DNA of 64,000 bases from Bacteroidia bacterium (GTDB lineage Bacteria > Bacteroidota > Bacteroidia > B-17B0 > Aurantibacillaceae): assembly GCA_016787895.1 (NCBI GenBank), contig JAEUTN010000022.1, positions 364,816-428,815 of the forward strand. Direction: 5' to 3'. This document shows positions 9,026-17,451 of the stretch, in pieces. Positions within the stretch are counted from its first letter, which is position 1; every line of letters begins with the position of its first letter. The notes under the pieces were generated by a model, which made no database searches, was not told the origin of the DNA, and saw only the letters and a list, made by a program, of their open reading frames with translations. Made by a program: the position numbers and the translations under genes.

Positions 9026-9046
9026 GTCATTCTGACAGACTGTCAC
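9026..9046. promoter_or_regulatory. Overlapping palindromes upstream of dnaK, candidate activator or repressor site
   Basis: TGACAG-A-CTGTCA (9033-9045) is a perfect inverted repeat. Overlapping it is GTCA-TTC-TGAC (9026-9036), also perfect. The alternating GTCA/TGAC half-sites lie 16-36 bp upstream of the -24-like box of dnaK, a fitting place for a regulator. No CIRCE element is present. Confidence 0.6.
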
Positions 9047-9117
9047 ACGAAACCTGATTGAATTGGATAAAGTGACGGAATTCCCCTGATTGGGACTATC
9101 CCTTTGTCATGGCCCTT

Positions 9118-10206
9118 TTATAAACAGCCGGGAAGGTCGAGATCGGCTTCAAAAAAACTATACTTGCAGGTGCTTGGATCGCTTGCAAAACAAGAAATAA
9201 AGGAGTTAGAAATACTTTTCTGAATGTTGGTTGAATACCGGAACGTAAAAATACCGATGGCTTTGTTTTCGCTAAAATTACTATAAATGGGTTTGGTTTG
9301 ACTGATGCTGAAAGAGGGTTTGGAATATTCCAGATAATCGAGATACTCCTGAGTAGACGCGTACACGAAATATTGAATTTTGTACATTTTGCGACCTACA
9401 AAAAAATTGGGGTCTTTACGTTTGTTCATTTCTATGCCTACGGCTGAAATTACATCCTGGCCCTTAAATTCATAATTGATGAATTTGATGCCGCCAATGG
9501 TTGTTACATCCTTTAAGTATTGATTGTTAAACGTGTAATCAATGTATTCGAAGTTTTTACCACTCACGCCAAGGGAATCATAATAATGCAAGCGCATCAC
9601 GAGGCTGTATATTTTTGGGCCCTGGGCATCGTTTAAGTTGGGTGAAAATTTTACACTGTATTTTGTCGTTTTCCCGCTGTAATCAATGTAAAAATCCGGA
9701 TTGTTAGGGGGGCTTCCAACAGGCGCGGGGTAATAAGGGGTGACAAATGGATTATAGCCCATAACATTGGGCGGACTCAGGGCTTTGGCTACTGAAGTAA
9801 AAACATTTTTGGTTCGTGTATTCTCTACACTTAAGGTATAGGTTCCTGTAGTTAATAATGTTTCATGATTAACATACACGCGTTGTGTACTATTAAATGC
9901 ACCGGGATCGGTTTGAAGCAGGGAATCCTTGAACGAATACACCTTTCCGCCGGAATGACGCATCTTTACTATTAATTCCCCTTCCGGATAATTGATGGAA
10001 TCGGCCACCTGTGCCATAAGATTGGCGTCACCCTCACCCAAAAAAACTTTGTTAATTCGTATGATATGCGTGTTTGAAGCCACATCCAGAACCGCGTAAA
10101 TACTTGGAATTTCCTGGTAAGGTGCATTCAGCTCAAGCTTGTCTTTACATGAGCTAAACGTCAAAACGCTGAGCGCGATTCCAAAGTATAATATTGAGGT
10201 CCTCAT
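9118..10206 (-). CDS. Lipoprotein, DUF4249-like
   Basis: A roughly 362-residue lipoprotein with signal peptide and lipobox (SVLTFSSC, Cys about residue 20). It has the pattern NAPYQEIPSIYAVLDVASNTHIIRINKVFLGEG, seen in a group of Bacteroidota lipoproteins near DUF4249; the family assignment is from memory. The C-terminal half is rich in beta strands and aromatic residues. I use the ATG that gives MRTSILYFG; an ATG two codons earlier (10212) and a TTG at 10236 overlapping the previous stop are possible. It is the last gene of a three-gene minus-strand unit with the deacetylase (10233) and the DUF4270 lipoprotein (11665). Its role is unknown; a part in cell envelope or surface polysaccharide work is suggested by its neighbours only. 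Confidence 0.65.
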   Translation of the reverse strand: MRTSILYFGIALSVLTFSSCKDKLELNAPYQEIPSIYAVLDVASNTHIIRINKVFLGEGDANLMAQVADSINYPEGELIVKMRHSGGKVYSFKDSLLQTDPGAFNSTQRVYVNHETLLTTGTYTLSVENTRTKNVFTSVAKALSPPNVMGYNPFVTPYYPAPVGSPPNNPDFYIDYSGKTTKYSVKFSPNLNDAQGPKIYSLVMRLHYYDSLGVSGKNFEYIDYTFNNQYLKDVTTIGGIKFINYEFKGQDVISAVGIEMNKRKDPNFFVGRKMYKIQYFVYASTQEYLDYLEYSKPSFSISQTKPIYSNFSENKAIGIFTFRYSTNIQKSISNSFISCFASDPSTCKYSFFEADLDLPGCL

Positions 10207-10232
10207 AAACATCTGCCAAAGATAGGGGAATT

Positions 10233-11657
10233 TCAACTGTTGAGCAGGGCTTTTATTTGAAGGTGCAATTCCCTGTATAAAGTGCCGAATCCGGGGTACA
10301 AATGGTCATAAAAGCTTCGCTCGTGAAATACGCTTATAAAATACCCCCTACCCTGTTTAATGTCTTTCGCTATTGCGGCCATTTCTTTAATTATGGCCTC
10401 CTGCCCCATTTTATGGTGTATAGAATAGGCTCCGTCCATTATACAGAAGGGAACAAAATGCAAGTCGCCCGATTTTTCATTCTCAAAATCATAATACCGG
10501 AATGGAAAACTGGTTCCTGCCCTGAAACCGGCCGTATCGGAAAACCCCATGCTAAAATCTGCACAAATGCCCGCCTGAATTAACTGTTGAGGCGTGGTTC
10601 TGATATTAAACCGCAAAAAATGCTGTCTGCTGTATACCACGTTTTGACCCAAATGGTTTTCAAGCAGCAAACATTCACGATGGATACGGCCTTGTTCACT
10701 GCTACTATAATAAGAAGGGTGTAAACCCAGGGTAAGTGTATACCGTTTGAGTCTCCGAAACACCTCAGTAAAGCCCGCAGTACCCGGTTTTAAACCCCGG
10801 TCGTATTTTGTGCCGTTGCGATAGAGGAAAAAGAAAATCAAAGGAATGCCGGTCTTTTCACAAAATGCCGGCACCTCATCGTAAATATCAAAGGGGTCTT
10901 TTTGTTTTCCTGTGAGTACCTTCCATCTGTTCCTGAGATTTTTGAAATCTCCTTTCAGGCCATCTCTAAGTCCTGCCGCTAAGGTTTTCCAGAGAGGTCG
11001 CCCCTTGAAAGCATAGAGATTATCCACATCAATTGTACTTATCAGTTTTGCCCCGGTGGCGGGCCAGGGTGTATCCGGAAAAAGTCCTGTCAGTTTCTCT
11101 TTTAATTCCTGAAGACAAAGGTCCACGATCGGGCGTTGCAGTGTTTTGTATTTGAACAGTATACTCTGCTGCACACCAAATCGTCCATGTTCATCCGGTT
11201 CATACTTTTGCCATTCTTCGTACCGTGAAATAAAATAAAACACCATGGCAAAGACATCGTAGTTCATACCCGTCGGCGAATGGTTTGTTGTATTAACAAA
11301 GGCTTTTAAAAAACCCTGATCAAAAAGAAAATCCGGCTTGATTTCGCTCAGGCCTTTTTCTCCCAGAAGGCCATGGGGACTGATTTGTATTCCTTCTTTA
11401 AGGGGATGCCCTGAATAGTTGATTTTTAAACCGGGATGTGTTTTATATTCCTCAATTGATGTTGTGACCCGATACGCGATTAAAAATACCGTATGAAAAA
11501 TAAACTCGCAGGTATGCTGCAGTCTGGAGTTTTGTGCATCACTGAAAACAAGACATTCAGGTGCCTTCGCATCGGGTAAGGGACTCAACACATCCTGTAG
11601 CGTTTTGTTCTGCACGTATTTGGTATTGGGGTTGTTATTCCCTGTTGCTGAGTTCAA
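10233..11657 (-). CDS. Polysaccharide deacetylase family protein (Bacteroidota type)
   Basis: A 474-residue protein of the large Bacteroidota polysaccharide deacetylase group (NodB-like fold after an N-terminal DUF7033-like domain). Metal and catalytic landmarks: TIDVDN (residues about 209-214) for the Asp-Asp pair, GLHPSYYSS for the His-x-x-Ser segment, SRQHFLRFNIRTTPQQLIQAGICADFSMGFSDTAGFRAGTSFPF in the later motifs, and VFHERSF near the C-terminus. No signal peptide is seen, so it is probably cytoplasmic or peripheral, and a role in envelope polysaccharide modification is inference. It starts 7 bp after the DUF4270 gene and ends right at the next lipoprotein gene, so the three form an operon. 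Confidence 0.82.
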   Translation of the reverse strand: MNSATGNNNPNTKYVQNKTLQDVLSPLPDAKAPECLVFSDAQNSRLQHTCEFIFHTVFLIAYRVTTSIEEYKTHPGLKINYSGHPLKEGIQISPHGLLGEKGLSEIKPDFLFDQGFLKAFVNTTNHSPTGMNYDVFAMVFYFISRYEEWQKYEPDEHGRFGVQQSILFKYKTLQRPIVDLCLQELKEKLTGLFPDTPWPATGAKLISTIDVDNLYAFKGRPLWKTLAAGLRDGLKGDFKNLRNRWKVLTGKQKDPFDIYDEVPAFCEKTGIPLIFFFLYRNGTKYDRGLKPGTAGFTEVFRRLKRYTLTLGLHPSYYSSSEQGRIHRECLLLENHLGQNVVYSRQHFLRFNIRTTPQQLIQAGICADFSMGFSDTAGFRAGTSFPFRYYDFENEKSGDLHFVPFCIMDGAYSIHHKMGQEAIIKEMAAIAKDIKQGRGYFISVFHERSFYDHLYPGFGTLYRELHLQIKALLNS

Positions 11658-11664
11658 AAGAACT

Positions 11665-13011
11665 TTAACGTTCTTTCATCTTCACATAGTACAAATTGCA
11701 CTTTGGTTTCAAATCCAGTCTGTTTAAACCATAAAACACGACTCTGTTCTGATATTGGTCCCTTACAATAACCTTACTGATATCGGGGTCGGCTACCACA
11801 AGATTAAATCCATAGTTTTTGCGATCTCCGTTCATTACCAACTGAACAAAACGGGCAATGTCGAACACATACCGTTTTTTATCGGAGTCGTATTTTCCAT
11901 TGTACCGGCTGAGGTTAGAAACGTTATAACTATGGCTGCCCAAACTTTCATTGCCGTTTTGATCAAGGGGAATAAGGGCAAGAATCGGCGGCACTTCGTA
12001 CTTTCCACTGATGGGTTTAAAACTTTCATCTACATTAAAAATAACTTCGGCTCTGTTAACAGAAACATAGGAGGAATCGGTGGTGCTTTTTAAGCCTGGA
12101 ATCTTCACCTTAATGATGGTACATCCCAGGCCTTTGAGAAAAGTGTTTTCATTGCCGGGCAAGGTATCGCCTTTAATTTGTTGTGTAAGCAAATAACTTC
12201 CACCCTGATTGGGTTGATATTCCACCGTATTGAATTTCACGGCCGCATCACCCGTGAAGGTAAAACGAAAACTTTCCTCAGTGGAGCCGGGGGTTCGTTT
12301 GAACCTCAAATACAAGCCACTTAATGAGGTACTGAGGTCGAACAAAGTAATGATTCCCTGTGCACTTACCGGGTTGAGATTACTTGTTTTACTGCTGATG
12401 TAAAACCCTTTGTATTTGGCCTGAAAGGCTGTATTGTCGACCAGAGCACCCTTGTCTCTTAAAATTGTTCCGGCAAAACCGGTATCAACAGCAATACGAA
12501 GTACCACTTTGCCGTCGATGGTAGTATAAGAACCGGTGTAGGCCCCAACCACAGAATTAGTGTTGTGAAGCGAGGTAATGTTCGTATAATAAAGACGTTT
12601 GGTGGATAAAGAAGAATCAAGGGGGTAAACCGAATAATTCATGATGGTGGAAGCCTCACCGGTGTATTCCAGACCACTGGCCTCAAGAATAATTTCAGCG
12701 GATGTGATTTGTGTCTGAGGTTCAAAGGTAAGATTACTGACTGCCAGATTCGCATTCAGATAAAGTCCCACATCGGTGCGTCCAAAGCTTGGGTCCTGAT
12801 TGCTGCCCAGATATTTTAAACTGCCATTGAAGGCATAGGTTGAATCGTTGCCAACCGTGTACATCGACACCGGTTGCACTTCGCTTAAGGCAGCCTGCAA
12901 CTGATCGTATTCCGGCTGAACTTCAAGCCCCAATGGGTTGCTTGGTTTTTTGCAGGAGAACAAAACAACAGCAAGGAAAAGAAACAAAGTGATATGTAAT
13001 GTTGATTTCAT
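11665..13011 (-). CDS. DUF4270 family lipoprotein
   Basis: A 448-residue lipoprotein (start MKSTLHITLFLFL; an in-frame codon 33 bp upstream lacks a fitting signal peptide). Lipobox AVVLFSC puts the acylated Cys near residue 20. The body has the DUF4270 pattern: PLGLEVQPEYDQL near the N-terminus, then QPVSMYTVGNDSTYAFNGSLKYLGSNQDPSFGRTDVGLYLNANL with later beta-rich segments and a closing LDLKPKCNLYYVKMKER. DUF4270 proteins are Bacteroidota-specific envelope proteins of unknown role. In many genomes they sit beside a glycogen-synthase-like gene and panC, as here (13129, 14050). It is the first gene of the deacetylase operon, separated from 13129 by a terminator. Confidence 0.88.
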   Translation of the reverse strand: MKSTLHITLFLFLAVVLFSCKKPSNPLGLEVQPEYDQLQAALSEVQPVSMYTVGNDSTYAFNGSLKYLGSNQDPSFGRTDVGLYLNANLAVSNLTFEPQTQITSAEIILEASGLEYTGEASTIMNYSVYPLDSSLSTKRLYYTNITSLHNTNSVVGAYTGSYTTIDGKVVLRIAVDTGFAGTILRDKGALVDNTAFQAKYKGFYISSKTSNLNPVSAQGIITLFDLSTSLSGLYLRFKRTPGSTEESFRFTFTGDAAVKFNTVEYQPNQGGSYLLTQQIKGDTLPGNENTFLKGLGCTIIKVKIPGLKSTTDSSYVSVNRAEVIFNVDESFKPISGKYEVPPILALIPLDQNGNESLGSHSYNVSNLSRYNGKYDSDKKRYVFDIARFVQLVMNGDRKNYGFNLVVADPDISKVIVRDQYQNRVVFYGLNRLDLKPKCNLYYVKMKER

Positions 13012-13078
13012 TTTGACCGGGCGCGTAAAAATAGCAAATCCCATTCACGCTTGTTTGAATTCAGAACTTTTTATTTCA

Positions 13079-13101
13079 TAAAAAACCCCGGAAAACCGGG
13101 G
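13079..13101 (-). terminator. Terminator of the glycogen-synthase-like gene
   Basis: CCCCGG (13086-13091), loop AAAA, CCGGGG (13096-13101), followed on the minus strand by a U tract from the A run at 13079-13085. It separates the gene at 13129 from the DUF4270 operon. Confidence 0.88.
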
Positions 13102-13128
13102 CCTTTAAATTGTATAACGTTGTTTTGT

Positions 13129-13959
13129 TTAGCTTAGTATGTTTGCTTCTTCAAGGATTTCATCGTAGAACTCGTTGAAAGCATCGATGTACTCCAGGTC
13201 ATTCTTATATCCCAAAAATGCTTTTCCTGATTTTTTAATGCACTTCTCAAGTTCAGGATTCAGCTTTTCAGATGCTTGAATAATACCGTCGGCATATTCA
13301 ATGGATTGTTTTAGCATGTTCAGGCAATTCGATTCTTCGGAAAGAAGTTTAATGTCCTTTTTGTTGAACCCGTCAAAACTAAGCTTATCAATAAACTTTT
13401 TATTGAGCGCCTTAGGGTATTCGTCCTCATACACTGAGATCACCACCTTGGTATCTGCAAAAAGTGGGTCCTCCTGATAATACTTTTTAATGTAAAGGGG
13501 CATAAGGGAGGTAAACCAACCGTGACAATGGATAATGTCCGGCTGCCATCCAAGTTTTTTAACCGTTTCGGCAACGCCCCTTACAAAAAACATGGCTCTT
13601 TCGTCGTTATCGTCGAAAAACTTACCGCTGTTTTTATCAGAAAGTGTCGCTTTTCTTGAAAAATACTCTTCGTTGTCGATGAAATACACCTGCATGCGGG
13701 CGGTAGGAATGCTGGCCACTTTGATGATCAGAGGATGATCCACATCGTTGATGACTAAATTCATGCCGGAAAGTCGGATCACTTCGTGGAGCTGATGCCT
13801 TCTTTCGTTGATGCAGCCGTACTTGGGCATAAATGTGCGGATTTCCTTACCGCGTTCCTGAATGCCCTGTGGTAGTTTTCTGGCTACTTTTCCGATCTGT
13901 GTTTCGTCTAAATACGGGGTGATGTCTTGAGAAATAAAAAGGACCCTTGCTTTCTTCAT
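13129..13959 (-). CDS. Glycogen/starch synthase-like protein, N-terminal (GT5) domain only
   Basis: A 276-residue protein that covers just the first Rossmann-like domain of GT5 glycogen synthases. Visible are the start FISQDITPYLDETQIGKVARKLPQGIQERGKEIRTFMPKYG, the KxGG-like region altered to IGKVAR (so the ADP-glucose-binding Lys-x-Gly-Gly is not intact), DNEEYFSRK, and the His of PDIIHCHGWFTSLMPLYIK. The whole C-terminal nucleotide-sugar domain is missing. This short form is common in Bacteroidota next to panC, so it is not a recent truncation. A full synthase reaction is unlikely; a regulatory or binding role is possible. A good promoter lies upstream (13990-14021). Confidence 0.8.
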   Translation of the reverse strand: MKKARVLFISQDITPYLDETQIGKVARKLPQGIQERGKEIRTFMPKYGCINERRHQLHEVIRLSGMNLVINDVDHPLIIKVASIPTARMQVYFIDNEEYFSRKATLSDKNSGKFFDDNDERAMFFVRGVAETVKKLGWQPDIIHCHGWFTSLMPLYIKKYYQEDPLFADTKVVISVYEDEYPKALNKKFIDKLSFDGFNKKDIKLLSEESNCLNMLKQSIEYADGIIQASEKLNPELEKCIKKSGKAFLGYKNDLEYIDAFNEFYDEILEEANILS

Positions 13960-13989
13960 AGAGATAATACTCCTTTTTTAATGAGTACA

Positions 13990-14021
13990 CAAAAGTAAGG
14001 AAATTTTCTGCGAATTTCAAA
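13990..14021 (-). promoter_or_regulatory. Bacteroidota promoter of the GT5-like gene
   Basis: On the minus strand TTTG (14018-14021) and TACTTTTG (13990-13997) are separated by 20 bp, matching the TTTG-N19/20-TAnnTTTG promoter of this phylum. It lies about 30 bp before the start at 13959. Confidence 0.72.
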
Positions 14022-14049
14022 GGAAATAGTAGCTTTATGGCCATTTCGG

Positions 14050-14910
14050 ATGCAAATTTTCACAACACGCAAGGGCTTAAGGGATTATCTGAATTCACTC
14101 GAAAACAAACACTTAAGTCTTGGTTTTGTGCCTACTATGGGGGCTCTTCACCCCGGCCATATTTCTTTGCTTGAATCGGCCAAAAAACACTGTGACCTCA
14201 GCATTTGCAGCATATTTGTGAATCCCGGGCAATTTAACGACCCCGATGATTTGAAACGTTACCCCAGAATGCCTGAAAAAGATGGGGAACTGCTTACAAA
14301 ACATGGCTGTGATGTATTGTTTATGCCTGAAGTAGAGGAGATTTACCCTGAAAAGCCCAATGAATCCTATGATTTTGGCCATCTTGACAAAGTACTGGAA
14401 GGGGCCCACCGGCCCGGTCATTTTAATGGGGTAGCCCAGGTGCTCAGCCGGTTTTTTAACATTCTGCGTCCCGACAGGGCTTTTTTTGGAGAAAAGGACT
14501 ACCAGCAAATGCTGATTGTAAAGGCCCTGGTGAAACAATTGGATGTTAAGGTGGAAATAGTCCCCTGCCCCATTGTTCGGGAACCCGATGGCTTGGCCAT
14601 GAGCTCAAGAAACGCCCTTCTGAGCCAAAAAGAACGTGAATTGGCGGCTAACATACCAATATGGATGAATTGGGCCGCAAAACAGCTGACAGGCGCTACG
14701 ATTGAGGAAGTGAAACACAGCTTACAGGAAGCCATTCAGCAACATCCTGAACTCCGGCTCGATTATTTTGAGGTTTGTGATGCAGAAACACTGAAGCCAT
14801 TTTCAGGTCACCTGAATGCTAAGCCTGCAATTGCCCTCATCGCCTTATTCTGTGGTAAAATTCGCCTGATCGATAACATCCGTCTCAATTCATACAACTT
14901 AAAAGTTTAA
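14050..14910 (+). CDS. panC: Pantothenate synthetase
   Basis: Cytosolic enzyme that joins pantoate and beta-alanine with ATP to give pantothenate, the precursor of coenzyme A. The 286-residue length is usual. Residues 27-46 carry FVPTMGALHPGHISLLESAK with the HxGH nucleotide-binding motif of this class I aminoacyl-tRNA-synthetase-like fold; GQF(N) follows at about 61, then FGEKDYQQM, VREPDGLAMSSRNALLS (KMSKS-like loop region) and a C-terminal dimerisation part. It is divergent from the GT5-like gene and 38 bp before glyS. panD is not adjacent here, although it often is in Bacteroidota. Confidence 0.96.
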   Translation: MQIFTTRKGLRDYLNSLENKHLSLGFVPTMGALHPGHISLLESAKKHCDLSICSIFVNPGQFNDPDDLKRYPRMPEKDGELLTKHGCDVLFMPEVEEIYPEKPNESYDFGHLDKVLEGAHRPGHFNGVAQVLSRFFNILRPDRAFFGEKDYQQMLIVKALVKQLDVKVEIVPCPIVREPDGLAMSSRNALLSQKERELAANIPIWMNWAAKQLTGATIEEVKHSLQEAIQQHPELRLDYFEVCDAETLKPFSGHLNAKPAIALIALFCGKIRLIDNIRLNSYNLKV

Positions 14911-14947
14911 TTTTGGCCTTCAAATTTTTACAGCAGGACTCCCAACC

Positions 14948-16492
14948 ATGAACCCCATAAAACCAGAAGACGCCTTTAAAAACATTATCTCACACAGTAA
15001 AGAGTATGGCTTTATTTTTCAAAGCAGTGAAATTTACGATGGGTTAAGTGCAGTATATGATTATGGGCAATTAGGCGCGGAATTGAAAAAAAACATCCGC
15101 GACTACTGGTGGCAGGCTATGGTTCAACTGCATCACAACATTGTTGGGATTGATGCCGCCATTTTTATGCACCCTACCACCTGGAAAGCCAGTGGGCATG
15201 TGGACGCTTTTAACGACCCCCTGATTGATAACAAAGACAGCAAAAAAAGGTACAGGGCCGACGTATTGATAGAAGAACACATTGGTAAACTTGAAGATAA
15301 AATTGCTAAAGAAGTGGAGAAGGCTGCCAAACGCTTCGAGAATTTTGACGAAGCCATGTTTCGCGGCACCAATGCGCGGGTTCAGGAGTACCAGAAAAAA
15401 ATTGATGAAATTGAAGCCCGCTTTAAGCAAGCGCTGAACGACAACAATCTCGAAGAAGTAAAACAAATTATCCTTGACCTGGAAATTGTTTGCCCCATCA
15501 GTGGCAGCCGCAACTGGACCGACGTACGTCAGTTTAACCTGATGTTCAGCACCTCCATGGGCTCTGTTTCTGAGGAATCGAGCACCATTTACCTCCGGCC
15601 CGAAACGGCCCAAGGCATTTTTGTCAATTACCTGAACGTACAAAAAACCGGAAGAATGAAAATTCCTTTTGGCATTGCTCAAACCGGGAAAGCCTTCAGG
15701 AATGAGATTGTAGCCCGGCAGTTTATCTTCCGCATGCGGGAGTTTGAACAAATGGAAATGCAGTTTTTTGTAAAACCCGGTACGGAAATGGAATGGTACG
15801 CGTATTGGAAACAGGCACGTTTGAACTGGCATCTTTCATTGGGCTTAGGCGCTGAAAAATACCGCTACCACGATCACGTAAAGCTGGCCCATTATGCCAA
15901 TGCTGCTTGTGATATAGAACACCGTTTTCCTTTCGGATTTAAGGAACTGGAAGGTATTCACTCCCGTACCGATTTCGACTTAAAACAACACGAAAGTTTC
16001 TCCGGTAAAAAATTACAATACTTTGACCCTGAACTCAACCAAAGTTACGTGCCATATGTGGTTGAAACCTCGGTTGGACTCGACCGTTTGTTTTTATCCA
16101 TACTCTCATCCGCCTTAAAAGAGGAAACTCTGGAGGGCGGCGACACCCGTTCCGTATTGTGTTTGCCTCCAGCTCTGGCTCCTTACAAAGCAGCTATTTT
16201 CCCTCTTGTAAAAAAAGACGGTTTGCCTGAGCTCGCAGAATCCATTTACACTACTCTGAAATTTGACTTTAATGTTGCTATTGATGAGAAGGACACCGTT
16301 GGAAAACGTTATCGCAGGCAGGATGCCATTGGTACCCCGTTTTGCATTACCGTCGACCATCAAAGTTTGGAAGATAAAACCGTTACGGTGCGTCACAGAG
16401 ACAGCATGCAACAGGAACGCATCGCCATTTCAGCCCTTCAGGAATTTCTTGAACAACGTGTGAGCCTGAAAGTTTTGCTGAAAACCTTGTAG
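14948..16492 (+). CDS. glyS: Glycyl-tRNA synthetase (homodimeric type)
   Basis: Class II synthetase that charges tRNA-Gly; the 514-residue length fits the homodimeric form rather than the alpha2beta2 GlyQ/GlyS pair. Motif order is clear: N-terminal AFKNIISHSKEYGFIFQSSEIYDGLSAVYDYGQLGAELKKNI, a charged coiled insertion (about 95-175), NLMFSTSMG, motif 2 (YLRPETAQGIFVNYLNV and GIAQTGKAFRNEI), REFEQMEMQFFV, and motif 3 (VVETSVGLDRLFLSILSSA). The C-terminal anticodon-binding domain contains APYKAAIFPL and KRYRRQDAIGTPFCITVDH. It is convergent with the HIT hydrolase gene. Confidence 0.96.
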   Translation: MNPIKPEDAFKNIISHSKEYGFIFQSSEIYDGLSAVYDYGQLGAELKKNIRDYWWQAMVQLHHNIVGIDAAIFMHPTTWKASGHVDAFNDPLIDNKDSKKRYRADVLIEEHIGKLEDKIAKEVEKAAKRFENFDEAMFRGTNARVQEYQKKIDEIEARFKQALNDNNLEEVKQIILDLEIVCPISGSRNWTDVRQFNLMFSTSMGSVSEESSTIYLRPETAQGIFVNYLNVQKTGRMKIPFGIAQTGKAFRNEIVARQFIFRMREFEQMEMQFFVKPGTEMEWYAYWKQARLNWHLSLGLGAEKYRYHDHVKLAHYANAACDIEHRFPFGFKELEGIHSRTDFDLKQHESFSGKKLQYFDPELNQSYVPYVVETSVGLDRLFLSILSSALKEETLEGGDTRSVLCLPPALAPYKAAIFPLVKKDGLPELAESIYTTLKFDFNVAIDEKDTVGKRYRRQDAIGTPFCITVDHQSLEDKTVTVRHRDSMQQERIAISALQEFLEQRVSLKVLLKTL

Positions 16493-16502
16493 ATTAACCG
16501 GT

Positions 16503-16898
16503 TTATTTGAAATATGCAGCAATTTCTCTTGCCGTGTTTTCAAATTCCTCCTTGCTGAATTTCAACTTTTCCTTTTTGAAATCGCAGTCGCTCATGGTGT
16601 TGATGGGTATCAAATGAATGTGGGCATGAGGAACCTCCAGGCCTATCACCTGCATGGATAAACGTTTACAGGGAATGGCTGCTTTTACTGCAATTGCCAC
16701 CCGGTGTGTAAAGGCCATCAAATCAAGGTAATCTTTGGAGGTGATGTCGAAAAGATAATCCGTTTCGGTTTTGGGTATCACCAGGGTATGTCCTCTTTTC
16801 AGTGGGAACACGTCAAGAAAAGCCAGATGATGTTGATCTTCCGCAACCTTATAGCTGGGAATTTCGCCACTGACGATTTTTGAAAAAATGCTTGACAT
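16503..16898 (-). CDS. HIT family protein (Hint-like nucleotide hydrolase)
   Basis: A 131-residue small hydrolase of the histidine-triad superfamily, with the triad HAHIHLIP near residue 92. It begins SIFSKIVSGEIPSYKV, the typical Hint N-terminus, and contains DVFPLKRGHTLVIPK. Members of this branch act on nucleotide phosphoramidates or dinucleoside polyphosphates. The gene follows greA by 3 bp on the minus strand, a pairing seen in Bacteroidota, and they are surely co-transcribed. Confidence 0.93.
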   Translation of the reverse strand: MSSIFSKIVSGEIPSYKVAEDQHHLAFLDVFPLKRGHTLVIPKTETDYLFDITSKDYLDLMAFTHRVAIAVKAAIPCKRLSMQVIGLEVPHAHIHLIPINTMSDCDFKKEKLKFSKEEFENTAREIAAYFK

Positions 16899-16901
16899 GG
16901 T

Positions 16902-17378
16902 TTAAATAGAAATGGAAGTGATCTCAAACGTCACTGCTCCGGCAGGCACCTGAACGTCCACTTTATCTCCAACCTTTTTTCCCAAAAGAGCCTTCCCAAT
17001 AGGACTATCCACCGATATTTTACCACTTTTAAGGTCAGCTTCGTTCTGCGCCACCAGGGTGTATTTCATGCTGGCTCCGTTGCTGAGGTTTTTAATGCTT
17101 ACGGTTGTGAGAATGCTGGCTTTGCTCAGATCGAGTTTGCTGTTGTCTACAATTCGTGCATTGGCAATCACTTCTTCCAATTTAGCAATTTTCATTTCCA
17201 GCAAACCCTGAGCTTCTCTGGCAGCATCGTATTCGGCATTTTCGCTTAAATCGCCCTTGTCCCTTGCTTCGGCAATAGCCTGTGTGGCGGCTTTGCGTTC
17301 AACGGTTCGTAATTGATACAACTCATCCTTAAGCTTTTGTAAACCCTCTTCGGTATAATATCCTATTTGCTGAGCCAT
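16902..17378 (-). CDS. greA: Transcription elongation factor GreA
   Basis: A 158-residue GreA that rescues backtracked RNA polymerase by stimulating RNA cleavage. N-terminal coiled coil (about 1-75) with the tip acidic pair region ARDKGDLSENAEYDAAREAQ, then the C-terminal FKBP-like domain with SPIGKALLGKKVGDKVDVQVPAG. It precedes the HIT gene by 3 bp. Confidence 0.97.
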   Translation of the reverse strand: MAQQIGYYTEEGLQKLKDELYQLRTVERKAATQAIAEARDKGDLSENAEYDAAREAQGLLEMKIAKLEEVIANARIVDNSKLDLSKASILTTVSIKNLSNGASMKYTLVAQNEADLKSGKISVDSPIGKALLGKKVGDKVDVQVPAGAVTFEITSISI

Positions 17379-17403
17379 TTTGGTGTTTTTTTAAAGCAAA
17401 GAA

Positions 17404-17420
17404 TCCCGAAACTATCGGGA
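17404..17420 (-). terminator. Hairpin between the PorV/PorQ-like gene and greA
   Basis: TCCCGA and TCGGGA pair around a 5-base loop just after the minus-strand gene at 17452 and upstream of greA. The U tract after it is broken, so it may be a weak terminator. Confidence 0.45.
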
Positions 17421-17451
17421 CTCCTTTAATGATTAAGTAAAGATACTACTT

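Noticed and set aside
13129..13959. Truncated pseudogene of glycogen synthase
   Set aside because: The short form has a clean promoter and terminator and a conserved neighbourhood with panC; no remnant of the second domain follows the stop codon.
15071..15832. Long open frame (253 codons) on the minus strand inside glyS
   Set aside because: It is fully opposite to glyS, whose motifs are intact; the antisense translation has no domain or signal peptide.
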